From the NCBI GenBank assembly GCA_003446015.1, contig DMBU01000041.1:1-36098 (forward strand): a stretch of 36,098 nucleotides of DNA, read 5' to 3'. Under the pieces are notes generated by a model. The model saw only the letters and a list, made by a program, of their open reading frames with translations, did no database searches and was not told where the DNA came from. The translations under genes and the position numbers were made by a program. This stretch comes from Bacteroidales bacterium. Its GTDB lineage: Bacteria; Bacteroidota; Bacteroidia; Bacteroidales; UBA12077. How positions within the stretch are numbered: the first letter of the stretch is position 1; each line of letters starts with the position of its first letter. Positions 7,499-16,624 of the stretch are shown in pieces.

Positions 7499-9158
7499 TC
7501 TCTTCTTTGTCAAGATTATAAATGTCTTTATAAAACATCATATCTTCATTATTGATACCAGCACATGTGATATATTGTATATGAATGTTGATTTTTTCTG
7601 CTAAATCTATTACCTGATGTTCATTTTCTGTGATCATTTTGTCAATATCATACTTATCTAACGGATGATAGATATCAGTTAAATATTGAGCAAGTTTATT
7701 TGGGTTTTCAAGACGTATGCAACCATGCGAAAAAGTACGATTTTCTCTGCTAAACAAATTTTTCGAAGGAGTGTCGTGTAAATAAACACTATAATCGTTG
7801 GGGAATATGAACTTTATCTGTCCCAAAGCATTATTCTTGCTGTTTATTTGGCGTATATAATATTTGTTTCCAAGAGGATCTTCTGAATTCCAGTTTATCA
7901 CTGATTCGTCAACCGTTTCTTCACGACCATTGATGATAAAGAATCCATTTCTTCTTAAATACGTAGAGTCTTTTCTTATTTTATAAATCATTTCATTATT
8001 CACAATGCTTTTGGGGACAGTCCAATAGGGATTTGCAACAACCTGTTCTATGCTACTTGAAAATACCGGGGTTGGTGTTATTTTTTTCCCTACAATTACA
8101 TTAAATGTTTCTTTTTCTTCATTTGATTCAACCACATGTAATTTAAATTCAGGAATATTAACAAATAAATAATTTTCTCCTGAATGCTTTAATTTACGAA
8201 GCCTGTTAATATTTAAGCAAGCTAAAATATACTTATATTCCAACAAGGAAACTAAGGCAACATGGCTTGGAATATTAAGAATAGAATCTTTGGGAAGATT
8301 GAACTGTTCAGCTAAATTATTAAGTGCTTGCATTTTTGGATTTGTAGAATCGAACACAGGAGACTTGGTCATTTCTGCGTAATAAAGACTTTTAGCAAGT
8401 AATTTATCATCAATAAAAGCAGGAGTTGTATATTTTACAGAGTAATGCAAGTCAATAAAGTAAGATAGCGATTTTAATAAATTACGATGATTAACCAGAT
8501 TGGGCTGAGCAGCCAGAATATCGTCTCTAAAGTGTTTTTGGTTTATCGCTTGGTTTAAAATCTCTGGTAAAGTCTCAATCGAAGTAAGATAAACTTTTGA
8601 TGTGTCTTTTTCAATAATACCGTGTTTAAGATATAAAATGAATTTTAAAGCTGAAAATGTTGCTGTTAATTCAAGCTCAATTTTTTGCTCTTGATGATTG
8701 TAGCCTTGAGATGGAACAAAAAACTCACTGGTAAGCTCATGTATTCTGCTAACATTAAAATAATCAAACGGAAATCCAAAATAAGCAGAACTATCCAAAA
8801 GGTTTAACAATACTGAAAATCTTTCATTTGTATTGAAATTATCAATCCAGACTGCATTGTAGTTTCGTTCTTCGTAAAACTTTACTAAAAGTTCTTTAAT
8901 TACAAGGTTGAGGTCTTGCACTGAATCATTAAAAAGCTGATTATTTAATGATTCAACTTGTTTTTTTAAAATACGCTGAAACTCATATGTGTGAATGCTA
9001 ATAAGCTTATTCTCAATTCTTATGGTAGGATTCTTATAACTGCTAAGTAGATTAAAAAAAACGATTAATAAAATATAAGTAGTGAAACCAATTAGAAATT
9101 TTCTACTTTTACTTGTAGAGGAATAATCTAATTCTAATATCTTATCGTCATCTAACAT
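7464..9158 (-). CDS. L,D-transpeptidase, YcbB/LdtD-like
   Basis: A 564-residue envelope enzyme. An N-terminal membrane anchor (FLIGFTTYILLIVFFNLL) is followed by a scaffold domain (VKFYEERNYNAVWID), a peptidoglycan-binding-like region and a YkuD catalytic domain ending in SHGCIRLENP, with His478 and catalytic Cys480. This is the layout of YcbB/LdtD enzymes that form 3-3 cross-links independently of penicillin-binding proteins. The gene converges on the smaller YkuD_2-type gene and overlaps its last 35 bases. Its upstream side is a long AT-rich gap, so it has its own promoter there. Confidence 0.88.
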   Translation of the reverse strand: MLDDDKILELDYSSTSKSRKFLIGFTTYILLIVFFNLLSSYKNPTIRIENKLISIHTYEFQRILKKQVESLNNQLFNDSVQDLNLVIKELLVKFYEERNYNAVWIDNFNTNERFSVLLNLLDSSAYFGFPFDYFNVSRIHELTSEFFVPSQGYNHQEQKIELELTATFSALKFILYLKHGIIEKDTSKVYLTSIETLPEILNQAINQKHFRDDILAAQPNLVNHRNLLKSLSYFIDLHYSVKYTTPAFIDDKLLAKSLYYAEMTKSPVFDSTNPKMQALNNLAEQFNLPKDSILNIPSHVALVSLLEYKYILACLNINRLRKLKHSGENYLFVNIPEFKLHVVESNEEKETFNVIVGKKITPTPVFSSSIEQVVANPYWTVPKSIVNNEMIYKIRKDSTYLRRNGFFIINGREETVDESVINWNSEDPLGNKYYIRQINSKNNALGQIKFIFPNDYSVYLHDTPSKNLFSRENRTFSHGCIRLENPNKLAQYLTDIYHPLDKYDIDKMITENEHQVIDLAEKINIHIQYITCAGINNEDMMFYKDIYNLDKEEIKAIFPNLPGI

Positions 9159-9546
9159 TTGACACTAATTTTTAAATTCATATACGCAGCTTTCTCACAA
9201 AAAATATTTTTTTTAGATGAACGGTTAACTTATTTTGATAAACAAATAAAAAACGTAAACAAGAATTTTATAAAAGCCTAAACGACAGATAGACAGACAC
9301 ATACAAAATACAGTCAAGATCACTATTTAAGTTAAGTATTGCATGCTAATGTCATATTTTACAAAAAATAATAAGAGAAAGACTATATGGCTTATACTTC
9401 TTTAAATCATATTTAATGGTGAAATTATATTGCGTTCTTGTGTATATAAGATTACTTATTTTCAACCTAAGGATCTTTTTTACTGCTTTTGATTTATAAA
9501 TCTTCTATTTCTTTTTTAATTTTATAAAATACGTAAAATTTATATT
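9159..9546. other. 388-base divergent intergenic region
   Basis: It lies between two divergently transcribed genes and must hold both promoters. It is very AT-rich, with no ORF, no strong hairpin and no clear TAnnTTTG box that I can place with confidence. A short CAGA/GACA-rich stretch near 9282-9300 is the only distinctive sequence. Confidence 0.4.
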
Positions 9547-10836
9547 ATGTGTAAACAAAAATTTCTACTCCCATTTTTATTGATTGTAATTCTCATATTT
9601 AGTCAATGTTCATTATCATATAAAGTCAAACGTAATCCTGATGCAGTAATTCATGGTTATGTAGCTCCAGGTTTTGAAGAGGTTAAAGAGGAATTTGTTA
9701 GGAATTATACTAAAAGAAAGGATAATGGATCTGCTTTGGCTATTTATTACAAAGGTGAGAAAGTTGTTGATCTCTGGGGAGGATATAAAGATGCTATAAC
9801 AAAATCAAAATGGGAAGAAAACACAAAAGTTATTGTTTTTTCGACAACAAAAGGATTGGCTGCATTGTGTCTTGCGATGACGCAATCGAATGGTTGGCTC
9901 GATTATAACGAGAAGGTTTCAGTATATTGGCCTGAGTTTGCACAAAACGGGAAAGAAAATATCACAGTTAAACAATTGCTGGCTCACGAAGCCGGGTTAT
10001 GTCTGGTTGATGAAGTTTTTGAAGTTAGTGATTTAGCTGATTTTGATTATATAGCAGAAATTATGGCACGTCAAAAGCCTCTATGGAAGCCCGGAGAACA
10101 ACATGGATATCATTTATCGACTATGGGAATGTATATGAATGAGTTAATGCGTAGAGTTGATCCTAAGGGAAGGAGTATTGGGGTTTTTTTCGCTGAAGAG
10201 TTAGCCAAACCATTAGATCTGGATTTTTATATTGGGTTACCAGACTCTGTTCCAGACAGAGAATTAGCTAAAGTATATTATCCATCTATCTTGCAATTTG
10301 TTTTTAACATGAATAAAATGCCAAAAAAGATGAGGAAAGATTTCAGAAATAAAAACTCCATTTTGTACCAATCATTTCGAATACCCGAAAAATTTAGTCC
10401 AAATAACCGGTCAACACAAAAAGTAGAAATGCCATCAGGTAACGGCATTGGAGATGCACGTTCCATAGCAAAAGTATATAGTATTTTTGCTGAAGGTGCT
10501 AAAGAATTTAATTTTAGAAATGAAACATTCGAGCTTTTAAAACAACCGGCCTTGATACCACCAGCGGGGGCATTCGATATTGTAATGGGTTTAGATACTT
10601 ATTTTTCCTATGGCTTTATTAAACCCGGACCTGATTTACTTTATGGAAACAATCAAAGCGTTTTTGGAACTCCCGGAGCAGGAGGCTCATTTGGATTTGC
10701 TGACCCTAAACATGAAATTGGTTACGCTTACGTAATGTCGAAAATGGGACTTTATTTGGTAAACGATCCTCGCGAAGTTGCGTTACGTGAAGCTATGTAT
10801 CGATGTGTTGAACGAATTGAAAATCCCGGAAAGTAG
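9547..10836 (+). CDS. Serine hydrolase of beta-lactamase fold, family VIII esterase-like lipoprotein
   Basis: A 429-residue lipoprotein (lipobox LIFSQC, Cys21). The domain is the class C beta-lactamase/DD-peptidase fold: SxxK motif STTK with Ser99 and Lys102, a Tyr in GYHLST (Tyr188), and a late GAGGSFGFAD in place of the KTG motif. WKPGEQHGYH and the GAGGS variant match family VIII carboxylesterases and related proteins better than true beta-lactamases. The likely role is hydrolysis of an ester or amide in the periplasm or at the cell surface. It stands alone between long gaps. Confidence 0.83.
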   Translation: MCKQKFLLPFLLIVILIFSQCSLSYKVKRNPDAVIHGYVAPGFEEVKEEFVRNYTKRKDNGSALAIYYKGEKVVDLWGGYKDAITKSKWEENTKVIVFSTTKGLAALCLAMTQSNGWLDYNEKVSVYWPEFAQNGKENITVKQLLAHEAGLCLVDEVFEVSDLADFDYIAEIMARQKPLWKPGEQHGYHLSTMGMYMNELMRRVDPKGRSIGVFFAEELAKPLDLDFYIGLPDSVPDRELAKVYYPSILQFVFNMNKMPKKMRKDFRNKNSILYQSFRIPEKFSPNNRSTQKVEMPSGNGIGDARSIAKVYSIFAEGAKEFNFRNETFELLKQPALIPPAGAFDIVMGLDTYFSYGFIKPGPDLLYGNNQSVFGTPGAGGSFGFADPKHEIGYAYVMSKMGLYLVNDPREVALREAMYRCVERIENPGK

Positions 10837-10987
10837 ATTTTTGATTTACCTATCTAAAGTAATGGGTCTTCATATAATTAAGCATGTATTAATGATGATT
10901 TGATTTATATACATGAATTCATTAACTTGTCATTTCTCACTCAAAATCAGTTTAAAACTTTCATGAATCAATAAAAAAAGAAATCAT

Positions 10988-11701
10988 ATGAAAAAACTAG
11001 TATTCTTATTTATCTCGTTAGCAATTTTGTCCACATTTAATAGTCTTGTGTACTCTCAGAAAACTGTTGACGAAGCTCTTCAAGCTTTAAAAGAAGGAAA
11101 TAAACGATTTGTTGAAAATAAAAGGGTTTATTCCAATCAGGACCAAGCTACAAGAACCTTAACTAATGAGAAAGGTCAACATCCTTTTGCAACCATAATT
11201 GGTTGTTCCGATTCTCGCGTGCCTATTGAGCATGTTTTCGATGTTGGAATAGGTGATGTTTTTGTAATTCGTGTTGCTGGAAATGTGGTTGATATTGATG
11301 AAGCAGGATCGATCGAATATGGAGTAGATCATTTGCATACTCCATTGTTTGTTGTTTTAGGTCATAGTAGTTGTGGGGCAGTAACTGCGGTACTGCAAGA
11401 TGCTGAATTGCATGGAAATATTCCTAAACTTGTTGATAATATTACTAAAGCTGTAAATAAGGTTAAAGAACAATATGGGCAAGAATTTTCAGTAGAATTA
11501 CTGGAAGCTGCCATTGAAAATAATGTTTGGCAATCTATTGAAGATTTGTTGAAAATAAGTCCTATTTCAGTAGAACTTGTTAAAGAAAGTAAATTAAAGA
11601 TTGTTGGAGCAGTATATCATTTGGATGATGGTCATGTTGAGTGGTTAGGAGAACATCCTCATCAAAGTGATTTTTTGAAGGAGAACAAAAGCGCTCATTA
11701 G
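10988..11701 (+). CDS. Exported beta-class carbonic anhydrase
   Basis: Interconverts CO2 and bicarbonate. The 237-residue protein begins with a signal peptide (KLVFLFISLAILSTFNSLVYS). The beta-class zinc site is complete: Cys73 and the Asp75/Arg77 dyad in GCSDSRVP, and His126 and Cys129 in LGHSSCGAV. Export puts it in the periplasm, where it would supply or consume bicarbonate at the envelope; most beta enzymes are cytoplasmic. It has its own strong terminator, so it is probably a single-gene unit. Confidence 0.92.
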   Translation: MKKLVFLFISLAILSTFNSLVYSQKTVDEALQALKEGNKRFVENKRVYSNQDQATRTLTNEKGQHPFATIIGCSDSRVPIEHVFDVGIGDVFVIRVAGNVVDIDEAGSIEYGVDHLHTPLFVVLGHSSCGAVTAVLQDAELHGNIPKLVDNITKAVNKVKEQYGQEFSVELLEAAIENNVWQSIEDLLKISPISVELVKESKLKIVGAVYHLDDGHVEWLGEHPHQSDFLKENKSAH

Positions 11702-11721
11702 ATTTTAATTAATAAACGTGC

Positions 11722-11760
11722 TGCCTTTCTTTTTAGAATTTTAAAAAGAAAGGCAATTAT
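11722..11760 (+). terminator. Rho-independent terminator after carbonic anhydrase gene
   Basis: A perfect 14-bp stem, TGCCTTTCTTTTTA (11722-11735) with TAAAAAGAAAGGCA (11742-11755), a 6-base loop and an AT-rich tail. Confidence 0.8.
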
Positions 11761-11772
11761 TATATTTAAAGC

Positions 11773-12702
11773 ATGACTGAAAAACAAATTATTGATTGGC
11801 TACTTCAGGGTGATATTTCAATTCAATACCAAACTTATCGTGATTTGTTAAGAAAAGAACGAAAGGATCTGAAAAATAGAATTGAGACAGAAGGATGGGG
11901 ACAGAAGTTCCTTTCGTTCCGAAACGATAATGGTCATTGGGGCAGAAGCTTTTACCAGCCAAAGTGGACATCAACGCATTATACTTTGCTTGATTTAAAA
12001 AACTTGGGTATTGCAAATTCATGTAAGGCCATTCGAGAATCTATAGAATTAATTTTACACGAGAATAAAGTTGATGATGGAGGAATCCATCCTATTGGAA
12101 CCACAAGAATAAGTGATGTATGCATTAATGGAATGGCTCTGAATTATTGTTCTTATTTTAAAGCCCGTGAAAAGGATTTAGAATCTGTTGTTGATTTTAT
12201 TTTGTTACAACAAATGCCTGATGGTGGTTTTAATTGCCGCTCGAATCGGTCTGGAGCAAAACACAGTTCGTTACATACAACACTTTCTGTTCTGGAAGGG
12301 ATATTGGAATATCGAAAAAATAACTATTCTTACAGAAAAGAAGAACTCATAAAAGCAGAACGAGAATCGCAAAAATTTATATTGCAACATTGCTTATTTA
12401 AATCCGATAAGACTGGTAAGATTATAGATAACAGATATTTAAAATTAGTATATCCAACACGATGGCGATATGATATTTTAAGATCCTTAGATTATTTTCA
12501 ATCAACATCACATGATTACGATAGTAGAATGAAAGACGCATTAAGTGTTTTAGTAAAGAAAAAAACTAAAGACGGAACTTGGAATCTTCAATCGAATCAT
12601 CCGGGGAATTTTCATTTTCATATGGAAGAAGTAGGGAAACCAAGCAGATGGAACACATTGCGAGTATTAAGGGTTTTGAAACATTTTCAGGTAAACAATT
12701 AA
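11773..12702 (+). CDS. Prenyltransferase/squalene-cyclase-like alpha-toroid protein
   Basis: A 309-residue protein without signal peptide or membrane segments. Four repeats resemble the QW-type turns of terpenoid cyclases and prenyltransferases: NDNGHWG with TSTHYTLLDL (about 51-75), DDGGIHP (about 98), MPDGGFNCRSNRSGAKHSS (about 150) and KDGTWNL with RWNTLRVLRVLKHF (about 275-305). I see no DxDD cyclase motif, so catalysis as a squalene cyclase is doubtful; such stand-alone toroids are often of unknown function. It lies 37 bases upstream of the TMTC-like gene and may be transcribed with it. Confidence 0.6.
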   Translation: MTEKQIIDWLLQGDISIQYQTYRDLLRKERKDLKNRIETEGWGQKFLSFRNDNGHWGRSFYQPKWTSTHYTLLDLKNLGIANSCKAIRESIELILHENKVDDGGIHPIGTTRISDVCINGMALNYCSYFKAREKDLESVVDFILLQQMPDGGFNCRSNRSGAKHSSLHTTLSVLEGILEYRKNNYSYRKEELIKAERESQKFILQHCLFKSDKTGKIIDNRYLKLVYPTRWRYDILRSLDYFQSTSHDYDSRMKDALSVLVKKKTKDGTWNLQSNHPGNFHFHMEEVGKPSRWNTLRVLRVLKHFQVNN

Positions 12703-12739
12703 ATTAATATATTTATTCCTTGATTTTAGAAATATTTTA

Positions 12740-15061
12740 ATGAAAAGTTCAACAAAATATATACTTATTATTTTTTTAACTTTTATTCTATATGGAAACA
12801 CTCTTTTCCATGATTACACCCTTGATGATGCATTGGTAATTACCGAAAACGAATATACCTTGAGCGGATTAAAAGGAATTAAAGATATTTTTTCTGAAGA
12901 ATTCTTTAGTGGTTTTTTTGACCAGAAAAATAAAAACCTTGTAGCGGGAGGTCGTTATCGCCCTTTATCTATGGTCACTTTTGCTATTGAATGGCAGTTA
13001 ATTATGGGAACTCCGTTTGATGGAATTAATAAAAGAACATTAGTGAAGAGAATGAATGAAAATACAAATCCCAACTTTATTTTACCATCCCAAAAGCTTT
13101 TAAAAGATTTATCACAGACAATTCATACTGAGGAAAAGGAATTACGGATTTTACAGCAAGAAAGCGTGTTGAATACTGCTAAGGTATTAACAGATTCTGA
13201 AAAACTTCAAATCCTTATAAACCTAGATCAAATGCAGTCTAAAAGAGGCTTGTTGCTTTTTGTTAGTCATTTTATAAATGTATTGCTTTATGCATTGACC
13301 GTTTTGGTTTTATATATCTTGCTCGAGCGCTTATTTTTAAATTACAAGCCCAATAAATGGTATTTGTCTATCTCTTTTATCGCCAGCATCTTATTTCTTG
13401 CTCATCCGATACATACAGAAGTAGTCGCTAATATTAAAGGACGCGATGAAATTATGTCTTTACTGGGAGCATTGATGGCTATGCTTTTCGCCTTAAAATA
13501 CATCGATAAACAAAAGATTTATTTTATAATCTTAAGTTTTGTGAGCTTTCTGTTTGCATTATTCTCAAAAGAAGTAGCAGTAACATTTTTAGTACTTATT
13601 CCTTTAAGTATTTACTGCTTTATTGAAACCGAGAAGAAACCAAAGTTGATTTTCTTGATATTAATCCCATTGTTAATTGCTTCAGCATTTTATTTTTATA
13701 TTCGAGGAAAGGTCGTTGGAGGAATGTCTTTTGAGCCTAGCTTTGAATTAATGAATAATTCTTTTCTAGGGATGACAATTTCCGAAAAGTTTGCAACTAT
13801 TTTTTATACTTTATTGCTGTACATTAAGTTGTTAATTTTTCCTCATCCTTTAACATACGATTATTACCCATATCACATACAAATAATGAATTGGAGTAAT
13901 GTATGGACAATATTAGCTTTCATCGTATATCTTGGATTAGGTATTTATGCGTTAATCAATTTAAAGAAGAAAAGCATCATAGCGTTTGGAATCTTTTTTT
14001 ACCTGATTGCACTTTCACCCATGTCTAATATTTTATTTCCAATTGGGGTATTTATGAATGAGCGTTTTGTTTATGCAGCATCAATTGGTTATATAATTAT
14101 TCTGGCATATTTTATAACTGAAAAATTTCCCTTTTGGTTAAAAAATAAAAATGCAGGAGTAATTATTTTTTTAGTAATAACAGTTTTGTTTTCAATAAAA
14201 ACAATTAGCCGAAATAAAGTATGGGAAAATGATTTTACATTATTTACCACAGATGTTAAAACATCGGAAAATAGTGCTAAAAGCAATACTTCTGCAGGAG
14301 GAAAGCTAATTGAGGAAGCTATAAAACCAGGAAATAAAGAATTGAGAGAAGATTATTTGGATAAAGCGATTTTTTATCTGAAAAGAGCAATAAAAATTCA
14401 TCCACAATATAATGATGCTTTACTACTTTTAGGTAATGCCCAGTGGGAACAATATCATAATTTGGATAGTGCATTTAAATATTACAAGATGATATTAGAA
14501 AGAAATCCAAAATTCGAGCAGGTGTATTCAAATATATTTGAGACAACAATGAACAAGGTATTTGATATCCCAGAAATAGCAGATCAAAATATAACAGTTC
14601 TGAACCAACTTGAAAAATACAATCCTAATCACTTTAAACTGAACTATTATTTAGGTCGTATTTACGGACGATATAAAAACAATATGAATTCAGCGATTCC
14701 TTATCTTGAAAAAGCGGCACAATTAAACCCTGATGATGTTGTAGTTTATAAAGATTTAGGAGTAGCTTATGGAATTGCGAAGCAGTTCGCTAAATCTGCT
14801 AATGCTTTATCAAAAGCGGTTGAATTAGACCCTAACGATCCTGTTTTAAGAATTAATTTAGCAATGACCTATGCAAATCTTAGGAAAAACAAGCAAGCTT
14901 TCGAAGTTATGGAATCAATTTATATGATGGATTTAGATTCAAAAAACACAGATGTCCTAATTAATCTTGCTTACCTTTATCGTAATATGGGTCAGCAAGA
15001 AAAAGCCCAGTTATGTATTACAAAGGCACAACAATTAAATCCTGATTTATTTAAAAAATGA
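12740..15061 (+). CDS. TMTC-like GT-C glycosyltransferase with C-terminal TPRs
   Basis: A 773-residue membrane protein. An N-terminal membrane segment is followed by FHDYTLDDALVITEN (Asp29-Asp30), the acidic pair that GT-C enzymes place in the first outside loop. Then come several membrane helices, HPIHTEVVANIKGRDE (from His222) and SKEVAVTFL, all signature positions of the eukaryotic TMTC family, and from about residue 540 tetratricopeptide repeats (YLKRAIKIHPQYNDALLLLG and others). TMTC proteins transfer mannose from dolichyl-phosphate-mannose onto protein Ser/Thr. By analogy this enzyme would glycosylate exported proteins or a lipid using a polyprenyl-phosphate sugar. It overlaps the next gene by 4 bases (ATGA). 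Confidence 0.83.
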   Translation: MKSSTKYILIIFLTFILYGNTLFHDYTLDDALVITENEYTLSGLKGIKDIFSEEFFSGFFDQKNKNLVAGGRYRPLSMVTFAIEWQLIMGTPFDGINKRTLVKRMNENTNPNFILPSQKLLKDLSQTIHTEEKELRILQQESVLNTAKVLTDSEKLQILINLDQMQSKRGLLLFVSHFINVLLYALTVLVLYILLERLFLNYKPNKWYLSISFIASILFLAHPIHTEVVANIKGRDEIMSLLGALMAMLFALKYIDKQKIYFIILSFVSFLFALFSKEVAVTFLVLIPLSIYCFIETEKKPKLIFLILIPLLIASAFYFYIRGKVVGGMSFEPSFELMNNSFLGMTISEKFATIFYTLLLYIKLLIFPHPLTYDYYPYHIQIMNWSNVWTILAFIVYLGLGIYALINLKKKSIIAFGIFFYLIALSPMSNILFPIGVFMNERFVYAASIGYIIILAYFITEKFPFWLKNKNAGVIIFLVITVLFSIKTISRNKVWENDFTLFTTDVKTSENSAKSNTSAGGKLIEEAIKPGNKELREDYLDKAIFYLKRAIKIHPQYNDALLLLGNAQWEQYHNLDSAFKYYKMILERNPKFEQVYSNIFETTMNKVFDIPEIADQNITVLNQLEKYNPNHFKLNYYLGRIYGRYKNNMNSAIPYLEKAAQLNPDDVVVYKDLGVAYGIAKQFAKSANALSKAVELDPNDPVLRINLAMTYANLRKNKQAFEVMESIYMMDLDSKNTDVLINLAYLYRNMGQQEKAQLCITKAQQLNPDLFKK

Positions 15062-15807
15062 TTGAAGGGAAAAAAATAGTAGTTGTTTTACCTGCATTTA
15101 ATGCTGAAAAAACCTTGGAACAAACATATCATGAAATACCATTTGATATTGTTGATGATGTAATTCTTGTCGATGATAAAAGTAAGGATGAAACTGTTCA
15201 AAAAGCAATACAACTGGGTATAAAGAAAATTATTTTGCACGAAGAAAATAGGGGTTATGGAGCAAACCAAAAAACCTGCTACGATGAAGCACTAAAGTTG
15301 GGAGCTGATATTATTGTCATGCTACATCCCGATTATCAGTATACACCAAAATTAATTCCTTCAATGGCTTCTCTTATTGCTAGCGGTGTTTATTCTGTTG
15401 TATTAGGATCCCGAATTTTGGGTAATGGAGCATTAAAGGGAGGGATGCCAGTTTATAAATACCTTTTTAACAGAATATTAACACTTTTTCAAAATGTTTT
15501 AATGGGTGCAAAATTATCAGAATATCATACAGGTTTTAGAGCTTATAGTAAAGAAGTGCTTGAAAAAATTAACTATAAAAATAATTCAAATGATTTTGTG
15601 TTCGACAACCAGGTTTTAGCTCAAATTCATTATGCTGGATTTGAAATAGCTGAAATTACATGCCCCACGAAATATGCAGATGATTCATCGTCAATAAATT
15701 TAAAAAATAGCATAACATATGGCTTAGGAGTTATTCATACATCTTTTCAATTCTTCTTTCAAAAATTAAAAATTTCGAATTATGAAATTTTTAATTCAAA
15801 CAATTAG
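15058..15807 (+). CDS. GT2 glycosyltransferase, dolichyl-phosphate-mannose-synthase-like
   Basis: A 249-residue GT-A fold enzyme: VVLPAFNAEKTL, VDDKSKDET (Asp39-Asp40), NRGYGANQKTCYDEAL, and HPDYQYTP (90-97) in the position of the metal-binding DxD. This subgroup is annotated near DPM1 and makes polyprenyl-phosphate-sugar from a nucleotide sugar. No membrane helix is obvious, so it would bind the membrane peripherally. Its ATG overlaps the TGA of the TMTC-like gene, so translation is probably coupled. The two would form donor synthesis plus transfer; the sugar is unknown. Confidence 0.87.
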   Translation: MIEGKKIVVVLPAFNAEKTLEQTYHEIPFDIVDDVILVDDKSKDETVQKAIQLGIKKIILHEENRGYGANQKTCYDEALKLGADIIVMLHPDYQYTPKLIPSMASLIASGVYSVVLGSRILGNGALKGGMPVYKYLFNRILTLFQNVLMGAKLSEYHTGFRAYSKEVLEKINYKNNSNDFVFDNQVLAQIHYAGFEIAEITCPTKYADDSSSINLKNSITYGLGVIHTSFQFFFQKLKISNYEIFNSNN

Positions 15808-15862
15808 AGAATTATTTGTTTATTTATGGAATTAGTATCATTGCAAAATTTATAATTTGTAT

Positions 15863-16624
15863 ATGAAGAATTTGATAACAATTATTTTTCTGGTCACTTT
15901 ATCTCTATCATCATTTTCACAAAAATTAAACAAATTAGGGAAAATTGATTTGGATGAAATTCCTACGTTCCCTGATCATAGAATTGAAAAGCAGGCGAGT
16001 GTTTATAAAGTAATAAAAGATTCATTTATTTTTGAAGGAAATACGTATTATCAAATTCCAAATGGGCACATCACCAGTCTGGAAGTATTTGATACCGAAA
16101 AGGATTTCATAAAGCATTACAACTCTGAAGGGAAGTTGCTGGTAACCATATTATCTGATCGAATAATCAATCTTAAAATTTCAGAGAATGCTAATAAATT
16201 GGCTTTTTACGACACAAGGCATATTATTCAGATTCACTTGAATAATTATCTTATTGACACACTCAAAGGTTCGTTCATATATTCTTTTGTCGATAATGAA
16301 GAACTGATTTATTTTAATCCGGATGATTACTCAATTTACTTCAAAAACTTAAAAATTAGTATCAAAGATTATCCTAATCAAATAGTTGATTTTAAAGGAA
16401 AGATTCTGGTTGTTACAAAGCATCATGTTTATGAGTTAATTGGAAATAGTTTATTTCTTAGATATGAATTTGAAGGACAGCTTTTCGATGCAAAGATTAT
16501 CGCAAATGAATTTTATTTTGTCGATAAAGTTGAAAAAAGAAAAACCGAAAGTTTCTCATTATATAAAACTTCCGATTTCTCCAGACTTATTTTGGTTGAC
16601 AGAAAGGATGATTTAAACAGATAA
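15863..16624 (+). CDS. Secreted protein of unknown function
   Basis: The ATG at 15863 begins a signal peptide (KNLITIIFLVTLSLSSFSQ); the TTG at 15857 adds only two residues. The 253-residue product has no motif I recognise. The mature part is rich in beta-strand segments with aromatic and acidic residues at turns (IYSFVDNEELIYFNPDDYSI), which could be a small propeller or beta-sandwich. It is on the same strand as the glycosyltransferases, 55 bases downstream, and its stop codon directly abuts the stop of the convergent DDAH-like gene. Confidence 0.6.
   Translation: MKNLITIIFLVTLSLSSFSQKLNKLGKIDLDEIPTFPDHRIEKQASVYKVIKDSFIFEGNTYYQIPNGHITSLEVFDTEKDFIKHYNSEGKLLVTILSDRIINLKISENANKLAFYDTRHIIQIHLNNYLIDTLKGSFIYSFVDNEELIYFNPDDYSIYFKNLKISIKDYPNQIVDFKGKILVVTKHHVYELIGNSLFLRYEFEGQLFDAKIIANEFYFVDKVEKRKTESFSLYKTSDFSRLILVDRKDDLNR

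Noticed and set aside
9159..9546. A small RNA or hidden gene in the 388-base gap
   Set aside because: No stable hairpin with a T tail, no ORF and no tRNA-like cloverleaf could be seen.
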